Below, one piece after another: positions 1 through 8,246 of a stretch of 64,000 nt of DNA (position 1 is the first letter of the stretch; every line of letters starts with the position of its first letter). Both the position numbers and the translations under genes were made by a program. The notes below the pieces were generated by a model. It had not been told where the DNA came from. It was given only the letters and a program-made list of their open reading frames with translations, and did no database searches. Source of the DNA: Pseudomonas bananamidigenes (GTDB lineage: Bacteria; Pseudomonadota; Gammaproteobacteria; Pseudomonadales; Pseudomonadaceae); contig NZ_LRUN01000014.1 in assembly GCF_001679645.1 (NCBI RefSeq), positions 62,001 through 126,000 of the forward strand, given 5' to 3'.

Positions 1-370
1 GGGGCGTGATCCAAAGGACATCGGCGCGTACATGCGGCCCAAAATGCTGGAAGTGTTCCCGCAGCTCGCCTCAGCGAAGATCGATTATCAGTGGGGCGGG
101 ATGATCGGCATCGGTGCCAACCGCCTGCCGCAGATTGGCCGGCTAAGCGATCAGCTGAACGTGTATTACGCCCAGGCCTATTCCGGCCATGGCGTGAATG
201 CCACACACCTGGCGGGCAAATTGCTGGCCGAAGCCATCAGCGGTCAGCACAGCGGTGGCTTTGATCTGTTTGCCAAAGTGCCGCACATCACCTTCCCCGG
301 CGGCAAGCATTTGCGCTCGCCGCTGCTGGCACTGGGGATGTTGTGGCATCGGCTCAAAGAGCTGGTCTGA
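1..370 (+). CDS. FAD-dependent amine oxidase (gamma-glutamylputrescine oxidase-like), C-terminal part
   Basis: This is the last ~122 codons of a gene that begins before the window; the reading frame is open from base 2. The visible part carries the C-terminal FAD-binding signature of the DAO/PuuB-type flavoprotein family: a 'GIGANRLPQIGRL' strand followed by 'YAQAYSGHGVNATHLAGKLLAEAI', the segment that closes over the FAD pyrophosphate. Family members oxidise glutamylated or free polyamines and related amines to aldehydes in the cytoplasm. A PauC/PuuC-like aldehyde dehydrogenase lies 5 kb downstream, which fits polyamine catabolism (PauB/PuuB role). The substrate cannot be decided from the C-terminus alone. 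There is no clear terminator, but a palindromic repeat lies 5 bases after the stop. Confidence 0.8.
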   Translation, partial: GRDPKDIGAYMRPKMLEVFPQLASAKIDYQWGGMIGIGANRLPQIGRLSDQLNVYYAQAYSGHGVNATHLAGKLLAEAISGQHSGGFDLFAKVPHITFPGGKHLRSPLLALGMLWHRLKELV

Positions 371-374
371 GCTC

Positions 375-397
375 GTTCCCACGCAGAGCGTGGGAAC
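375..397. repeat. Short palindromic repeat (GTTCCCACGC...GCGTGGGAAC)
   Basis: A perfect 10-base inverted repeat with a 3-base centre (aga) lies between the converging ends of the amine oxidase and DUF1127 genes. A near-identical copy with a different centre occurs at 33080-33102. It belongs to a dispersed palindrome type common in fluorescent pseudomonads and different from the REPINs elsewhere in this window. As a hairpin it could also slow transcription from both sides. Confidence 0.75.
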
Positions 398-404
398 GAT
401 CCTT

Positions 405-650
405 CTAGATCCGCCAGAACGGCTTCAACCCCTCCTCCAGCGCCTGCTCCCGGGTCAGCCCGACATCCTTGAGCTGCTCCGGCGTCAGCCCGAGCAGGGC
501 CTTGCGCGTGTGCAGACGGTGCCAGAACAGGCCCCAGCGACTCAGGCCGGACGGTGCGTTGCGCAATATCTCGTTGCGCGCCTTGTCCTGTTGCCCCGCC
601 TCCAGTTCCTGACTGTGTAACGTCAGCCGCACATCGCTCAAGCCATTCAT
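405..650 (-). CDS. DUF1127 domain-containing small protein
   Basis: The product has 81 residues with a C-terminal DUF1127-type segment: an amphipathic stretch 'WHRLHTRKALLGLTPEQL' followed by 'DVGLTREQALEEG...PFW', the family's hallmark. The family is small, basic and probably helical; some members in other bacteria bind RNA or modulate phosphate, carbon or arginine metabolism. The ATG start has a good ribosome site (AGGAG, 8 bases upstream). The gene is divergent from the MocR regulator at 831, and the shared intergenic region holds a candidate operator, so the regulator may control it. The molecular role is unknown. Confidence 0.8.
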   Translation of the reverse strand: MNGLSDVRLTLHSQELEAGQQDKARNEILRNAPSGLSRWGLFWHRLHTRKALLGLTPEQLKDVGLTREQALEEGLKPFWRI

Positions 651-724
651 TTTTTGTCGCTCCTGTTTACTTGGGTAGCCAGAGATTCCATGATGCGCGG
701 GCCGACTAAAGCATTACAGATTCA

Positions 725-796
725 ACGCATCTGTATTATTTCCATACAGATTTGCTGTCTCCGGGACTGAATTGTCGATTTACGCCGCATCTGTAC
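725..796. promoter_or_regulatory. Candidate MocR operator: inverted plus direct repeats
   Basis: The region between the divergent DUF1127 and MocR genes holds a perfect 8-base inverted repeat, ATCTGTAT (729-736) and ATACAGAT (744-751), separated by 7 bases. The sequence GCATCTGTA recurs in direct orientation at 727-735 and 787-795, exactly 60 bases apart. MocR/PdxR-type regulators often bind pairs of direct repeats next to their own gene, so this is the best candidate binding site for the adjacent regulator. The repeats are seen directly; their function is inferred. Confidence 0.5.
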
Positions 797-830
797 TGGT
801 TTTTCGAATCACCTGCATCGAGGCAGTGCC

Positions 831-2252
831 ATGACCCTGTATGTGAACCTTGCCGAACTGCTCGGCACCCGCATCGAACAAGGCTTCTACCGTCCTGGTG
901 ATCGCCTGCCGTCGGTACGCGCCTTGAGCGTAGAACATGGGGTCAGCCTGAGCACGGTGCAGCAGGCCTACCGAATGCTGGAAGACAGCGGCCTGGCCAC
1001 CCCGAAACCCAAATCCGGGTACTTCGTGCCGGTCGGCCGCGAGCTTCCCGAACTGCCGGCCATCGGGCGTCCAGCCCAGCGCCCGGTGGAGATTTCCCAG
1101 TGGGATCAGGTGCTGGAACTGATTCGCGCCGTACCGCGCAAGGACGTCGTGCAACTCGGTCGCGGCATGCCGGACATTTCGTCACCGACGATGAAACCGC
1201 TGCTGCGCGGACTGGCCCGTATCAGCCGCCGTCAGGACATGCCCGGTCTGTATTACGACAACATCCACGGCACCCTCGAACTGCGCGAACAGATCGCCCG
1301 GCTGATGCTCGATTCCGGCTGCCAGTTGAGCGCCAGCGACCTCGTCGTCACCACCGGTTGCCACGAAGCGCTGTCCACCAGCATTCACGCGATTTGCGAG
1401 CCGGGCGACATCGTCGCGGTGGATTCGCCAAGCTTTCACGGCGCCATGCAGACCCTCAAGGGGCTGGGCATGAAAGCCCTGGAAATCCCCACCGACCCGC
1501 TCACCGGCATCAGCCTCGAAGCCCTGGAACTGGCGCTGGAGCAATGGCCGATCAAGGTCATCCAGCTCACGCCCAACTGCAACAACCCGCTCGGCTACAT
1601 CATGCCGGAGTCGCGCAAACGCGCGTTGCTGACGCTGGCACAGCGCTTCGACGTGGCGATCATCGAGGACGATGTGTATGGTGAACTGGCCTACACCTAC
1701 CCGCGTCCGCGCACGATCAAATCCTTCGACGAAGACGGCCGCGTGCTGCTGTGCAGCTCGTTTTCCAAGACCCTCGCGCCGGGCCTGCGCATCGGCTGGG
1801 TCGCGCCGGGTCGCTACCTCGAACGGGTGCTGCACATGAAATACATCAGCACCGGCTCCACCGCACCACAGCCACAGATCGCCATCGCCGAATTTCTCAA
1901 GGCCGGGCACTTCGAACCGCATTTGCGGCGGATGCGCACTCAATATCAGCGCAATCGCGACGTGATGATCGACTGGGTGACCCGTTATTTCCCTGCCGGC
2001 ACCCGCGCCAGCCGTCCGCAGGGCAGCTTCATGCTCTGGGTCGAACTGCCGGAAGGTTTCGATACCCTGAAACTGAATCGTGCGCTGCACGATCAGGGCG
2101 TACAGATTGCCGTCGGCAGCATTTTTTCCGCCTCGGGCAAGTATCGCAATTGCCTGCGCATGAACTACGCTGCCAAGCCGACACCGCTCATCGAAGAAGC
2201 CGTGCGCAAGGTCGGTGCAGCGGCGATCAAATTGCTCGCTGAAACCGACTGA
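831..2252 (+). CDS. MocR-family PLP-dependent transcriptional regulator (GntR HTH + aminotransferase-like)
   Basis: This 473-residue protein has an N-terminal GntR winged helix (about residues 5-66; 'GDRLPSVRALS' and 'STVQQAYRMLEDSGL' are typical). A linker leads to a fold-type I aminotransferase domain (about 100-470). The PLP-binding lysine is K313 in 'SSFSKTLAPGLRIGW', and the 'TPNCNNPLGY' and 'EDDVYGEL' motifs that hold the cofactor are present. Such proteins sense PLP or an amino compound bound to PLP and switch neighbouring genes. The divergent DUF1127 gene and the nearby polyamine genes are plausible targets. The start is ATG at 831 with a purine-rich site upstream. The effector molecule cannot be named. 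Confidence 0.92.
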   Translation: MTLYVNLAELLGTRIEQGFYRPGDRLPSVRALSVEHGVSLSTVQQAYRMLEDSGLATPKPKSGYFVPVGRELPELPAIGRPAQRPVEISQWDQVLELIRAVPRKDVVQLGRGMPDISSPTMKPLLRGLARISRRQDMPGLYYDNIHGTLELREQIARLMLDSGCQLSASDLVVTTGCHEALSTSIHAICEPGDIVAVDSPSFHGAMQTLKGLGMKALEIPTDPLTGISLEALELALEQWPIKVIQLTPNCNNPLGYIMPESRKRALLTLAQRFDVAIIEDDVYGELAYTYPRPRTIKSFDEDGRVLLCSSFSKTLAPGLRIGWVAPGRYLERVLHMKYISTGSTAPQPQIAIAEFLKAGHFEPHLRRMRTQYQRNRDVMIDWVTRYFPAGTRASRPQGSFMLWVELPEGFDTLKLNRALHDQGVQIAVGSIFSASGKYRNCLRMNYAAKPTPLIEEAVRKVGAAAIKLLAETD

Positions 2253-2312
2253 CCTTTTTCAAGAGCCCCGCGTCCAAATGCCGACCCTTGCCGCCAATCG
2301 GAACGATCCCGC

Positions 2313-3881
2313 GTGAGCCTCAGACAGCCCCTGCTTGCCCTGCCTTTATTCGCCGCGCTCCTGGGCGGTTGCGCGACCCTCGACGTGCCGCGCGAGCCAA
2401 GCCAGGCATTGCCGGCCTCGGCATCGAGTTTCGGGCGTTCCATCCAGGCCCAGGCCGCGCCGTACAAAGGTCAGTCGGGGTTCCGCCTGCTGTCCAACAG
2501 CACCGAAGCCTTCACCGCCCGCGCCGAGCTGATCCGCAACGCTCAACGCAGCCTCGACCTGCAGTACTACATCGTCCACGACGGCATCAGCACCCGCATG
2601 CTGGTGGAAGAAGTGTTGAAGGCTGCCGACCGTGGCGTGCGGGTGCGGATCCTGCTGGACGACACCACCAGCGACGGCCTCGATTTGATCATTGCCACGC
2701 TGGCGGCGCATCCGAACATCCAGATCCGCCTGTTCAATCCACTGCACCTGGGCCGCAGCACCGGCGTGACCCGCGCTGCCGGCCGGTTGTTCAACCTGTC
2801 GCAGCAACACCGACGAATGCACAACAAACTGTGGCTGGCGGACAACAGCGCCGCGATCGTCGGCGGACGCAATCTGGGTGACGAGTATTTCGATGCCGAG
2901 CCCAACCTGAACTTCACCGACATCGACATGCTCAGCGTCGGACCGGTCGCCGAACAACTCGGGCACGGCTTCGATCAATACTGGAACAGCGCCCTGAGCA
3001 AACCGATCGAGGAATTCCTCTCCAGCAAGCCCTCGGCCAGGGATCTGCAAAACACCCGCACGCGCCTGGAAGAATCCCTGGAGGAAACCCGCAAACAGAA
3101 CCACGCGCTCTACCAACAGCTGATGACCTTCACCACGCATCCGCGCATGGACATCTGGCGGCGGGAACTGATCTGGGCCTGGAACCAGGCGTTGTGGGAC
3201 GCACCGAGCAAGGTGCTGGCGGACGGCGAACCAGACCCGCAGCTGCTGCTGACCACGCAACTGGCGCCAGAGCTGCGGGGCGTGAGCAAAGAGCTCATGA
3301 TGATTTCCGCCTACTTCGTGCCGGGCCAGCCGGGGCTGGTTTACCTGACCGGGCGGGCCGATGCGGGCGTGTCGGTGAGCCTGCTGACCAACTCACTGGA
3401 AGCCACCGATGTGCCGGCGGTGCACGGGGGTTACGCGCCCTATCGCAAGGCGTTGCTGGAACATGGCGTGAAGTTGTATGAACTGCGACGCCAGCCTGGG
3501 GATAACTTCGGCAGTGGCCCGCACCTGTTTTACAGCAAATCGTTTCGTGGCTCGGACTCCAGCCTGCACAGCAAGGCGATGATCTTCGACGGGAAAAAAT
3601 CGTTTATTGGCTCATTCAACTTCGACCCGCGTTCGGTGCTGTGGAACACCGAAGTCGGCGTGCTGGTGGACAGCCCCGAACTGGCTGCCCATGTCCGGGA
3701 ATTGGCCTTGCAGGGCATGGCGCCGGCGCTGAGTTACGAGGCAAAACTGCAGGACGGGAAACTCGTCTGGGTCACCGAAGACAACGGCCAGATGCACACG
3801 CTGACCAAGGAACCCGGCAGCTGGTGGCGGCGCTTCAATGCGTGGTTCAGCACCACGGTGGGACTGGAGCGGATGCTTTAG
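2313..3881 (+). CDS. Phospholipase D family lipoprotein (cardiolipin synthase C-like)
   Basis: This 522-residue protein starts with a lipoprotein signal whose lipobox is LGGC, with Cys20 as the lipidated residue. The rest is a two-HKD phospholipase D fold: the first motif is around H170/K172 ('HNKLWLAD', followed by 'GGRNLGDEYFD') and the second is in the C-terminal third ('HSKAMIFDGKKSFIGSFN'). Two motifs give one active site that exchanges phosphatidyl groups, as in cardiolipin synthases (ClsC/YmdC-like), whose length it resembles. It probably acts at the periplasmic face of a membrane. The start appears to be GTG, placing the signal peptide correctly. It lies 60 bases after the MocR gene and may be co-transcribed. 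Phospholipase rather than synthase activity is possible. Confidence 0.85.
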   Translation: MSLRQPLLALPLFAALLGGCATLDVPREPSQALPASASSFGRSIQAQAAPYKGQSGFRLLSNSTEAFTARAELIRNAQRSLDLQYYIVHDGISTRMLVEEVLKAADRGVRVRILLDDTTSDGLDLIIATLAAHPNIQIRLFNPLHLGRSTGVTRAAGRLFNLSQQHRRMHNKLWLADNSAAIVGGRNLGDEYFDAEPNLNFTDIDMLSVGPVAEQLGHGFDQYWNSALSKPIEEFLSSKPSARDLQNTRTRLEESLEETRKQNHALYQQLMTFTTHPRMDIWRRELIWAWNQALWDAPSKVLADGEPDPQLLLTTQLAPELRGVSKELMMISAYFVPGQPGLVYLTGRADAGVSVSLLTNSLEATDVPAVHGGYAPYRKALLEHGVKLYELRRQPGDNFGSGPHLFYSKSFRGSDSSLHSKAMIFDGKKSFIGSFNFDPRSVLWNTEVGVLVDSPELAAHVRELALQGMAPALSYEAKLQDGKLVWVTEDNGQMHTLTKEPGSWWRRFNAWFSTTVGLERML

Positions 3882-3902
3882 CCATCCGCCCCGGGGGGCC
3901 TG

Positions 3903-5048
3903 TCAAGCGGGCTCCGGCACCTTGCCGAACGCCCCTTGCCGCGACAACAGAATCACCAGCCCGAACGCTCCGGCCGCCATCAGCCACGGCAGCGCATGCC
4001 CGCTGATCCACTGACTGCCCGCCCCCGCTGCCAGCGGCCCGATGAGGCAACCGACACCCCACAACTGCGCGACATGCGCATTGGCGCGTACCAGCGCGTC
4101 GTCGCGGTAGCGCTCGCCGATCAGGATCAGCGACAGGGTGAACAAGCCACCGGCACTGGCGCCGAACAGCACCCACAACGGCCAGATCAGCAAGGTGTCG
4201 AGCAGTATGGGAATCGCCAGGCTCGACAACATCAGCACCACCGCGCAACCGGCAAACAGGGTTCGCCGTGACAGGTAGTCGGCCAGGGCCCCGATGGGCA
4301 ATTGCAGCAGCGCGTCGCCCACCACCACGGTGCTGACCATCGCCAGCGCGATTTCCGCCGTGAAGCCCTGTTGCAGGCAGTACACCGGCAACAAGGTCAG
4401 GATCATCGCCTCGAACCCGGCGAACAGCGACACCGCCCAGGCGATCGCCGGCAACTCGCGACTGAAACCCCACAGATCGCCGAAGGTCACGCTGCTGGCC
4501 TCGCTGCTCGGCGCCCCGCTGCGACCCAGCAACAACAACGGCGAAGTCATCAGCAGAGCGACCCCGACCCAAAAGCCGTAATCATGTTCGGTGCCGAGCG
4601 CGCCCAGCAGCAACGGACCGGACAGTTGGCTCAACGCATAACTGCTGCCATACAGCGCCACCAGCCGTCCGCGCCACTGCTCGACCACCAGCTGGTTGAT
4701 CCAGCTTTCGCCGAGGATGAAGACGATGGTCAGGATCACCCCGATCATCAAGCGCAGCACCAGCCAGATCGGGTAGCTCGGCAGCAGCGCCAGCAGACCG
4801 ATGGACAATGCCCCGCCCCACAGGCACAGACGCATCAGGTTCGCCGTGCCGAAGCGCGCCGCCAGATGACTCGACACCTTCGCTCCCAGCAATACGCCAA
4901 TCGCCGGCATCGCCGCCATCACACCGATGGCGAACGAACCGTAACCCCAGCCCTCCAGACGCAACGACACCAGCGGCATGCTGACGCCAAGGGCCAGGCC
5001 AACACTCAAGACAGACGCCAACACGGCGAAATACGTCGCCCAACGCAT
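3903..5048 (-). CDS. MFS transporter (YcaD-like)
   Basis: This 381-residue integral membrane protein is made almost entirely of hydrophobic segments, consistent with 12 transmembrane helices. MFS features are visible: a cytoplasmic loop after helix 2 ('KVSSHLAARFG'), 'GESWINQLV' in helix 4-5 and a second-half loop 'ALADYLSRRTLF'. The closest type I recognise is the YcaD/'CynX-like' exporter group. The substrate is unknown. It converges with the phospholipase D gene, the two stops being 21 bases apart. A REPIN lies between its start and the aldehyde dehydrogenase gene upstream, so it is probably transcribed separately. Confidence 0.88.
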   Translation of the reverse strand: MRWATYFAVLASVLSVGLALGVSMPLVSLRLEGWGYGSFAIGVMAAMPAIGVLLGAKVSSHLAARFGTANLMRLCLWGGALSIGLLALLPSYPIWLVLRLMIGVILTIVFILGESWINQLVVEQWRGRLVALYGSSYALSQLSGPLLLGALGTEHDYGFWVGVALLMTSPLLLLGRSGAPSSEASSVTFGDLWGFSRELPAIAWAVSLFAGFEAMILTLLPVYCLQQGFTAEIALAMVSTVVVGDALLQLPIGALADYLSRRTLFAGCAVVLMLSSLAIPILLDTLLIWPLWVLFGASAGGLFTLSLILIGERYRDDALVRANAHVAQLWGVGCLIGPLAAGAGSQWISGHALPWLMAAGAFGLVILLSRQGAFGKVPEPA

Positions 5049-5092
5049 GGTCCACGCTCCTGTGGATAATTGTTATGTGCACCACAAAACAC

Positions 5093-5182
5093 TGTGGGAG
5101 CGAGCTTGCTCGCGATAACGGTTTCACATTCAGCAGATGTGCTGACGGATACACCGCTATCGCGAGCAAGCTCGCTCCCACA
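5093..5182. repeat. REPIN (pair of inverted REP sequences)
   Basis: TGTGGGAGCGAGCTTGCTCG (from 5093) and its reverse complement (ending at 5182) flank a short variable centre. Each arm is itself a hairpin. This is the standard REP doublet of fluorescent pseudomonads, mobilised by RAYT transposases encoded elsewhere. Further copies of the same family lie at 9853-9946 and 23456-23547. Confidence 0.93.
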
Positions 5183-5235
5183 TGGGATCTCTGTTTCGTC
5201 AGGGAGCCCGGGGTGCCCGGGCTCCCCTCAACGGT

Positions 5236-6729
5236 TTACAGCTTGATCCAGGTCGCCTTCAGCTCGGTGTATTTGTCGAACGCGTGCAACGACTTGTCAC
5301 GGCCGTTACCCGACTGCTTGAAGCCGCCGAACGGCGCAGTCATGTCGCCGCCATCGTACTGGTTGACCCACACGCTGCCGGCACGCAGGGCCTTGGCAGT
5401 CAGATGCGCCTTGGAGATGTCCTGGGTCCAGACCGCTGCCGCCAGGCCGTAAGGTGTGTCGTTGGCGATGCTGATCGCTTCCTCGGCCGTGTCGAAGGCG
5501 ATGACCGAAAGCACCGGGCCGAAGATCTCTTCCTGGGCTATCTTCATCGCGTTACTCACGCCGTCGAAAATCGTAGGCTCGACGTAGGTGCCACCGGTTT
5601 CCTGAAGAATGCGCTTGCCGCCGGCCACCAGTTTGGCGCCGTCGGTGTGGCCCGACTCGATGTAGGACAGCACGGTGTTCATCTGTTGGGTATCGACCAG
5701 CGCACCGACATTGGTGGCCGGGTCCAGCGGATTGCCCGGTTTCCAGGCTTTCAGCGCCTCGATCACCATCGGCAGGAATTTGTCCTTGATCGATCGCTCG
5801 ACCAGCAGACGGGAACCGGCGGTGCAGACCTCGCCCTGGTTGAAGGCAATGGCGCTGGCGGCGGATTCGGCCGCAGCCTGCAGGTCCGGCGCATCGGCAA
5901 ACACGATGTTCGGGCTTTTGCCACCGGCTTCCAGCCAGATGCGCTTCATGTTCGATTCGCCGGAATAGATCATCAGTTGTTTGGCGATTTTGGTCGAACC
6001 GGTGAACACCAGGGTATCGACGTCCATGTGCAACGCGAGCGCCTTGCCGACGGTATGGCCATAACCTGGCAGCACGTTGAACACGCCTTTCGGAATACCG
6101 GCCTCGACTGCCAGGGCGGCGATGCGGATGGCCGTCAGCGGAGACTTTTCCGACGGTTTGAGAATCACCGAGTTACCGGTCGACAGCGCAGGACCCAGCT
6201 TCCAGCAGGCCATCATCAGCGGGAAGTTCCACGGGACGATGGCACCGACCACACCCACGGGTTCACGGGTCACCAGACCCAGTTGATCGTGCGGCGTAGC
6301 GGCAACTTCGTCGTAGATCTTGTCGATCGCTTCACCGCTCCAGCTCAGCGCTTGCGCCGCGCCCGGAACGTCGATGTACAGCGAATCGCTGATCGGTTTG
6401 CCCATGTCGAGGGTTTCGAGCAGGGCCAGTTCTTCGGCGTGCTGCTTGAGCAGGCCGGCGAAACGGATCATGGTGGCTTTGCGTTTGGTCGGCGCCAGGC
6501 GCGACCAGACGCCGGAGTTGAAGGTGGCGCGGGCGTTTTCCACGGCGCGCTGGGCGTCGGCGGCGTCACAGCTGGCAATCTTGCCCAGCAGACGGCCATC
6601 GACCGGGCTGATGCACTCGAAAGTCTCGCCGGAGACGGCATCGGTGTACTCGCCATTGAGGTAGGCGCGACCTTCGATCTTCAGGTCACGGGCGCGTTGT
6701 TCCCAGTCGGCGCGAGTCAGGGTGGTCAT
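5236..6729 (-). CDS. pauC: Aldehyde dehydrogenase, gamma-glutamyl-aminobutyraldehyde type (PauC/PuuC/KauB-like)
   Basis: The 497-residue length is standard for the NAD(P)-dependent ALDH superfamily. The catalytic cysteine is C302 ('NQGEVCTAGSR') and the general base is E267 ('LEAGGKSP'). The Rossmann 'FTGST' motif and 'PWNFP' substrate-channel motif are present. By gene order and sequence type it resembles the pseudomonad enzyme that oxidises gamma-glutamyl-aminobutyraldehyde and related aminoaldehydes from polyamine breakdown. The partial amine oxidase at the left edge would supply such aldehydes. The start is ATG with AGGAGGACAC just upstream, a strong ribosome site. Broad aldehyde specificity is common in the family, so the exact substrate is inferred. 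Confidence 0.87.
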   Translation of the reverse strand: MTTLTRADWEQRARDLKIEGRAYLNGEYTDAVSGETFECISPVDGRLLGKIASCDAADAQRAVENARATFNSGVWSRLAPTKRKATMIRFAGLLKQHAEELALLETLDMGKPISDSLYIDVPGAAQALSWSGEAIDKIYDEVAATPHDQLGLVTREPVGVVGAIVPWNFPLMMACWKLGPALSTGNSVILKPSEKSPLTAIRIAALAVEAGIPKGVFNVLPGYGHTVGKALALHMDVDTLVFTGSTKIAKQLMIYSGESNMKRIWLEAGGKSPNIVFADAPDLQAAAESAASAIAFNQGEVCTAGSRLLVERSIKDKFLPMVIEALKAWKPGNPLDPATNVGALVDTQQMNTVLSYIESGHTDGAKLVAGGKRILQETGGTYVEPTIFDGVSNAMKIAQEEIFGPVLSVIAFDTAEEAISIANDTPYGLAAAVWTQDISKAHLTAKALRAGSVWVNQYDGGDMTAPFGGFKQSGNGRDKSLHAFDKYTELKATWIKL

Positions 6730-6964
6730 TCGAGTGTCCTCCTCTTGTTGAGTAAGAGCGCCGCGCGATCTTCGCCGGCGACCTCAGGAATTCTGCCCGG
6801 CCAGCCTGTTTTCGGCCCGAGGCACCCGCCACCCTAAACCAGCGGCCGGGTTTGTTTCAATATATTTGACATAAGCTCGCGATACGGCCTTGCGGTGTTC
6901 ATTTTAATAAACATAGACTTTGGCCCCTCAAGCCACCGCGCCGTCACTACAGGAGAAAACAACA

Positions 6965-7327
6965 ATGAACATCCAGAACGTCGTCGACATCAGCCTGACC
7001 ATGGACCAGGCCGAGCGCTACCGCCCGGACTCGGCCAAAGTACTCAAAGGCGATCCCGAGCAGGCGGTGTTCAATCAGTACGACAGCCCTTGCGGGCAGA
7101 TGGGCGTCGGTGTGTGGGAAGGCGCGGTCGGTCAGTGGACCGTGAATTACACCGAGCATGAATACTGCGAAATCCTGCAGGGCGTTTCGGTGCTGCGAGA
7201 CAGCGAAGGTAACGCCAAGACCCTGCGCGTGGGTGACCGCTTTGTGATTCCGGCCGGTTTCCGTGGCACCTGGGAAGTGCTGGAAGCCTGCCGCAAGGTC
7301 TATGTGATCTTTGAACAGAAGGCCTGA
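6965..7327 (+). CDS. Cupin domain-containing protein (DUF861/EutQ-like)
   Basis: This is a 120-residue single-domain beta-barrel. The segments 'YTEHEYCEILQGVSVL' and 'GDRFVIPAGFRGTWEV' are the two cupin motifs of the small (S)-ureidoglycine aminohydrolase-like / DUF861 group. An in-frame ATG lies further upstream at 6920, but the ATG at 6965 has the better ribosome site (CAGGAGAAAAC) and begins the conserved part. It is divergent from the aldehyde dehydrogenase gene and may belong to the same amine-catabolism neighbourhood. Its activity, if enzymatic, is unknown. A strong hairpin terminator follows. Confidence 0.85.
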   Translation: MNIQNVVDISLTMDQAERYRPDSAKVLKGDPEQAVFNQYDSPCGQMGVGVWEGAVGQWTVNYTEHEYCEILQGVSVLRDSEGNAKTLRVGDRFVIPAGFRGTWEVLEACRKVYVIFEQKA

Positions 7328-7344
7328 TGCCTTTCGCCAGGCAA

Positions 7345-7381
7345 CAAAAAAGGCCCGTATCGTGAGATACGGGCCTTTTTT
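7345..7381. terminator. Bidirectional intrinsic terminator
   Basis: AAAAAAGGCCCGTAT pairs with ATACGGGCCTTTTTT around a short loop. A T-run follows the stem on either strand, so it can stop transcription from the cupin gene (+) and from rpmB-rpmG (-). Confidence 0.93.
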
Positions 7382-7399
7382 GTCGGTCGGGAAAATCAA

Positions 7400-7555
7400 T
7401 TACTTGATTTTGCCTTCCTTGTAGATCACGTGCTTGCGAACAACCGGATCATATTTCTTGATCTCGATTTTGTCCGGAGTAGTACGCTTGTTCTTGTCGG
7501 TAGTGTAGAAGTGACCAGTACCGGCGCTCGAGATCAAACGAATCAATTCACGCAT
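7400..7555 (-). CDS. rpmG: 50S ribosomal protein L33
   Basis: This 51-residue basic protein begins [19 protein letters not shown] and ends in a lysine-rich tail, the standard length and sequence of bacterial L33. It binds 23S rRNA near the E site. No zinc-binding CxxC pair is present, so this is the zinc-independent form. It lies 11 bases downstream of rpmB and is co-transcribed with it, the usual rpmB-rpmG operon. Confidence 0.98.
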   Translation of the reverse strand: MRELIRLISSAGTGHFYTTDKNKRTTPDKIEIKKYDPVVRKHVIYKEGKIK

Positions 7556-7566
7556 GATTAGCTCCC

Positions 7567-7800
7567 TTAGATCTTGCCGTCGCGACGCAGCTCGGCCAGC
7601 ACAACGCTGATGCCACGCTTGTCGATGATGCGCATGCCTTTGGCGGAAACGCGCAGGCGTACGAAACGTTTCTCTTCTTCAACCCAGAAGCGGTGATGCT
7701 GCAGGTTCGGCAGGAAACGACGACGGGTTTTGTTGTTTGCGTGGGAAATGTTATTCCCGGTTACCGGACCCTTACCGGTAACTTGACATACTCTAGACAT
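7567..7800 (-). CDS. rpmB: 50S ribosomal protein L28
   Basis: This 77-residue protein begins [20 protein letters not shown], with the '[13 protein letters not shown]' and '[16 protein letters not shown]' segments of L28. It is a 23S rRNA-binding protein needed for 50S assembly. It is the first gene of the rpmB-rpmG operon. A good sigma-70-type promoter is visible about 150 bases upstream at 7950-7978. Confidence 0.98.
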   Translation of the reverse strand: MSRVCQVTGKGPVTGNNISHANNKTRRRFLPNLQHHRFWVEEEKRFVRLRVSAKGMRIIDKRGISVVLAELRRDGKI

Positions 7801-8246
7801 GCCTCAGCCCTCTAAAACCACATGCCCAACCCGGCATGGGTTGGCCGCTTAATCTCTAGTCATTGTGGCGCCAGGCGCCGCGATTCTTTAGAGGTCTTAC
7901 CGGCTACACCTACAAGCGAAGGAACCGGGCCCCTAGAAAAGAGCGCTGCTTTATACCAGAAAGACCACGGAGCAACAACTTTCCGTGTGCAATGAATGGC
8001 TAAAAAGCCGTTTTTCCTGCCTGCAAGCGCCTTGGGTAAAGGCTGCCGGCAATTTTTACCATTCGTCGAAGAAAATCGATCATACCTGCAATCGCGACTT
8101 TTCCTGCCGCCATTTCCGACAATTTCCCCGCTCCCAGGCCCCGAAAAAGCAAAAAGGGGATAGTCATTTGCAATCGCGACCACTAGGGTAGGCCTTTTCC
8201 AGACTGCACTTGCAGATGGGCCTTCGATCTGTAAAGGAAGCCGACC
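7801..8246. other. 446-base intergenic region between rpmB and the peptide-binding protein gene
   Basis: No protein-coding gene is supported here; open frames in it are short or run antisense to the next gene. It holds the rpmB promoter (separate entry) and a leader of about 140 bases for rpmB-rpmG. That leader contains a 7-base-stem hairpin (CCAACCC/GGGTTGG, 7826-7844) close to the rpmB start, which could affect translation. The 8247 gene has a good ribosome site (AAAGGAAGCC) at the right end. I could not recognise its promoter. Confidence 0.6.
7950..7978 (-). promoter_or_regulatory. Sigma-70 promoter of rpmB-rpmG
   Basis: On the minus strand TTGTTG (-35, 7973-7978) and TATAAA (-10, 7950-7955) are separated by exactly 17 bases. 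This predicts a transcript beginning near 7943 and a leader of about 140 bases before the rpmB start codon. Confidence 0.65.

Noticed and set aside
5182..6837. 551-codon plus-strand open frame opposite the aldehyde dehydrogenase gene
   Set aside because: The ALDH has its catalytic Cys and Glu in place; the opposite frame is Gly/Arg/His-rich with no domain.
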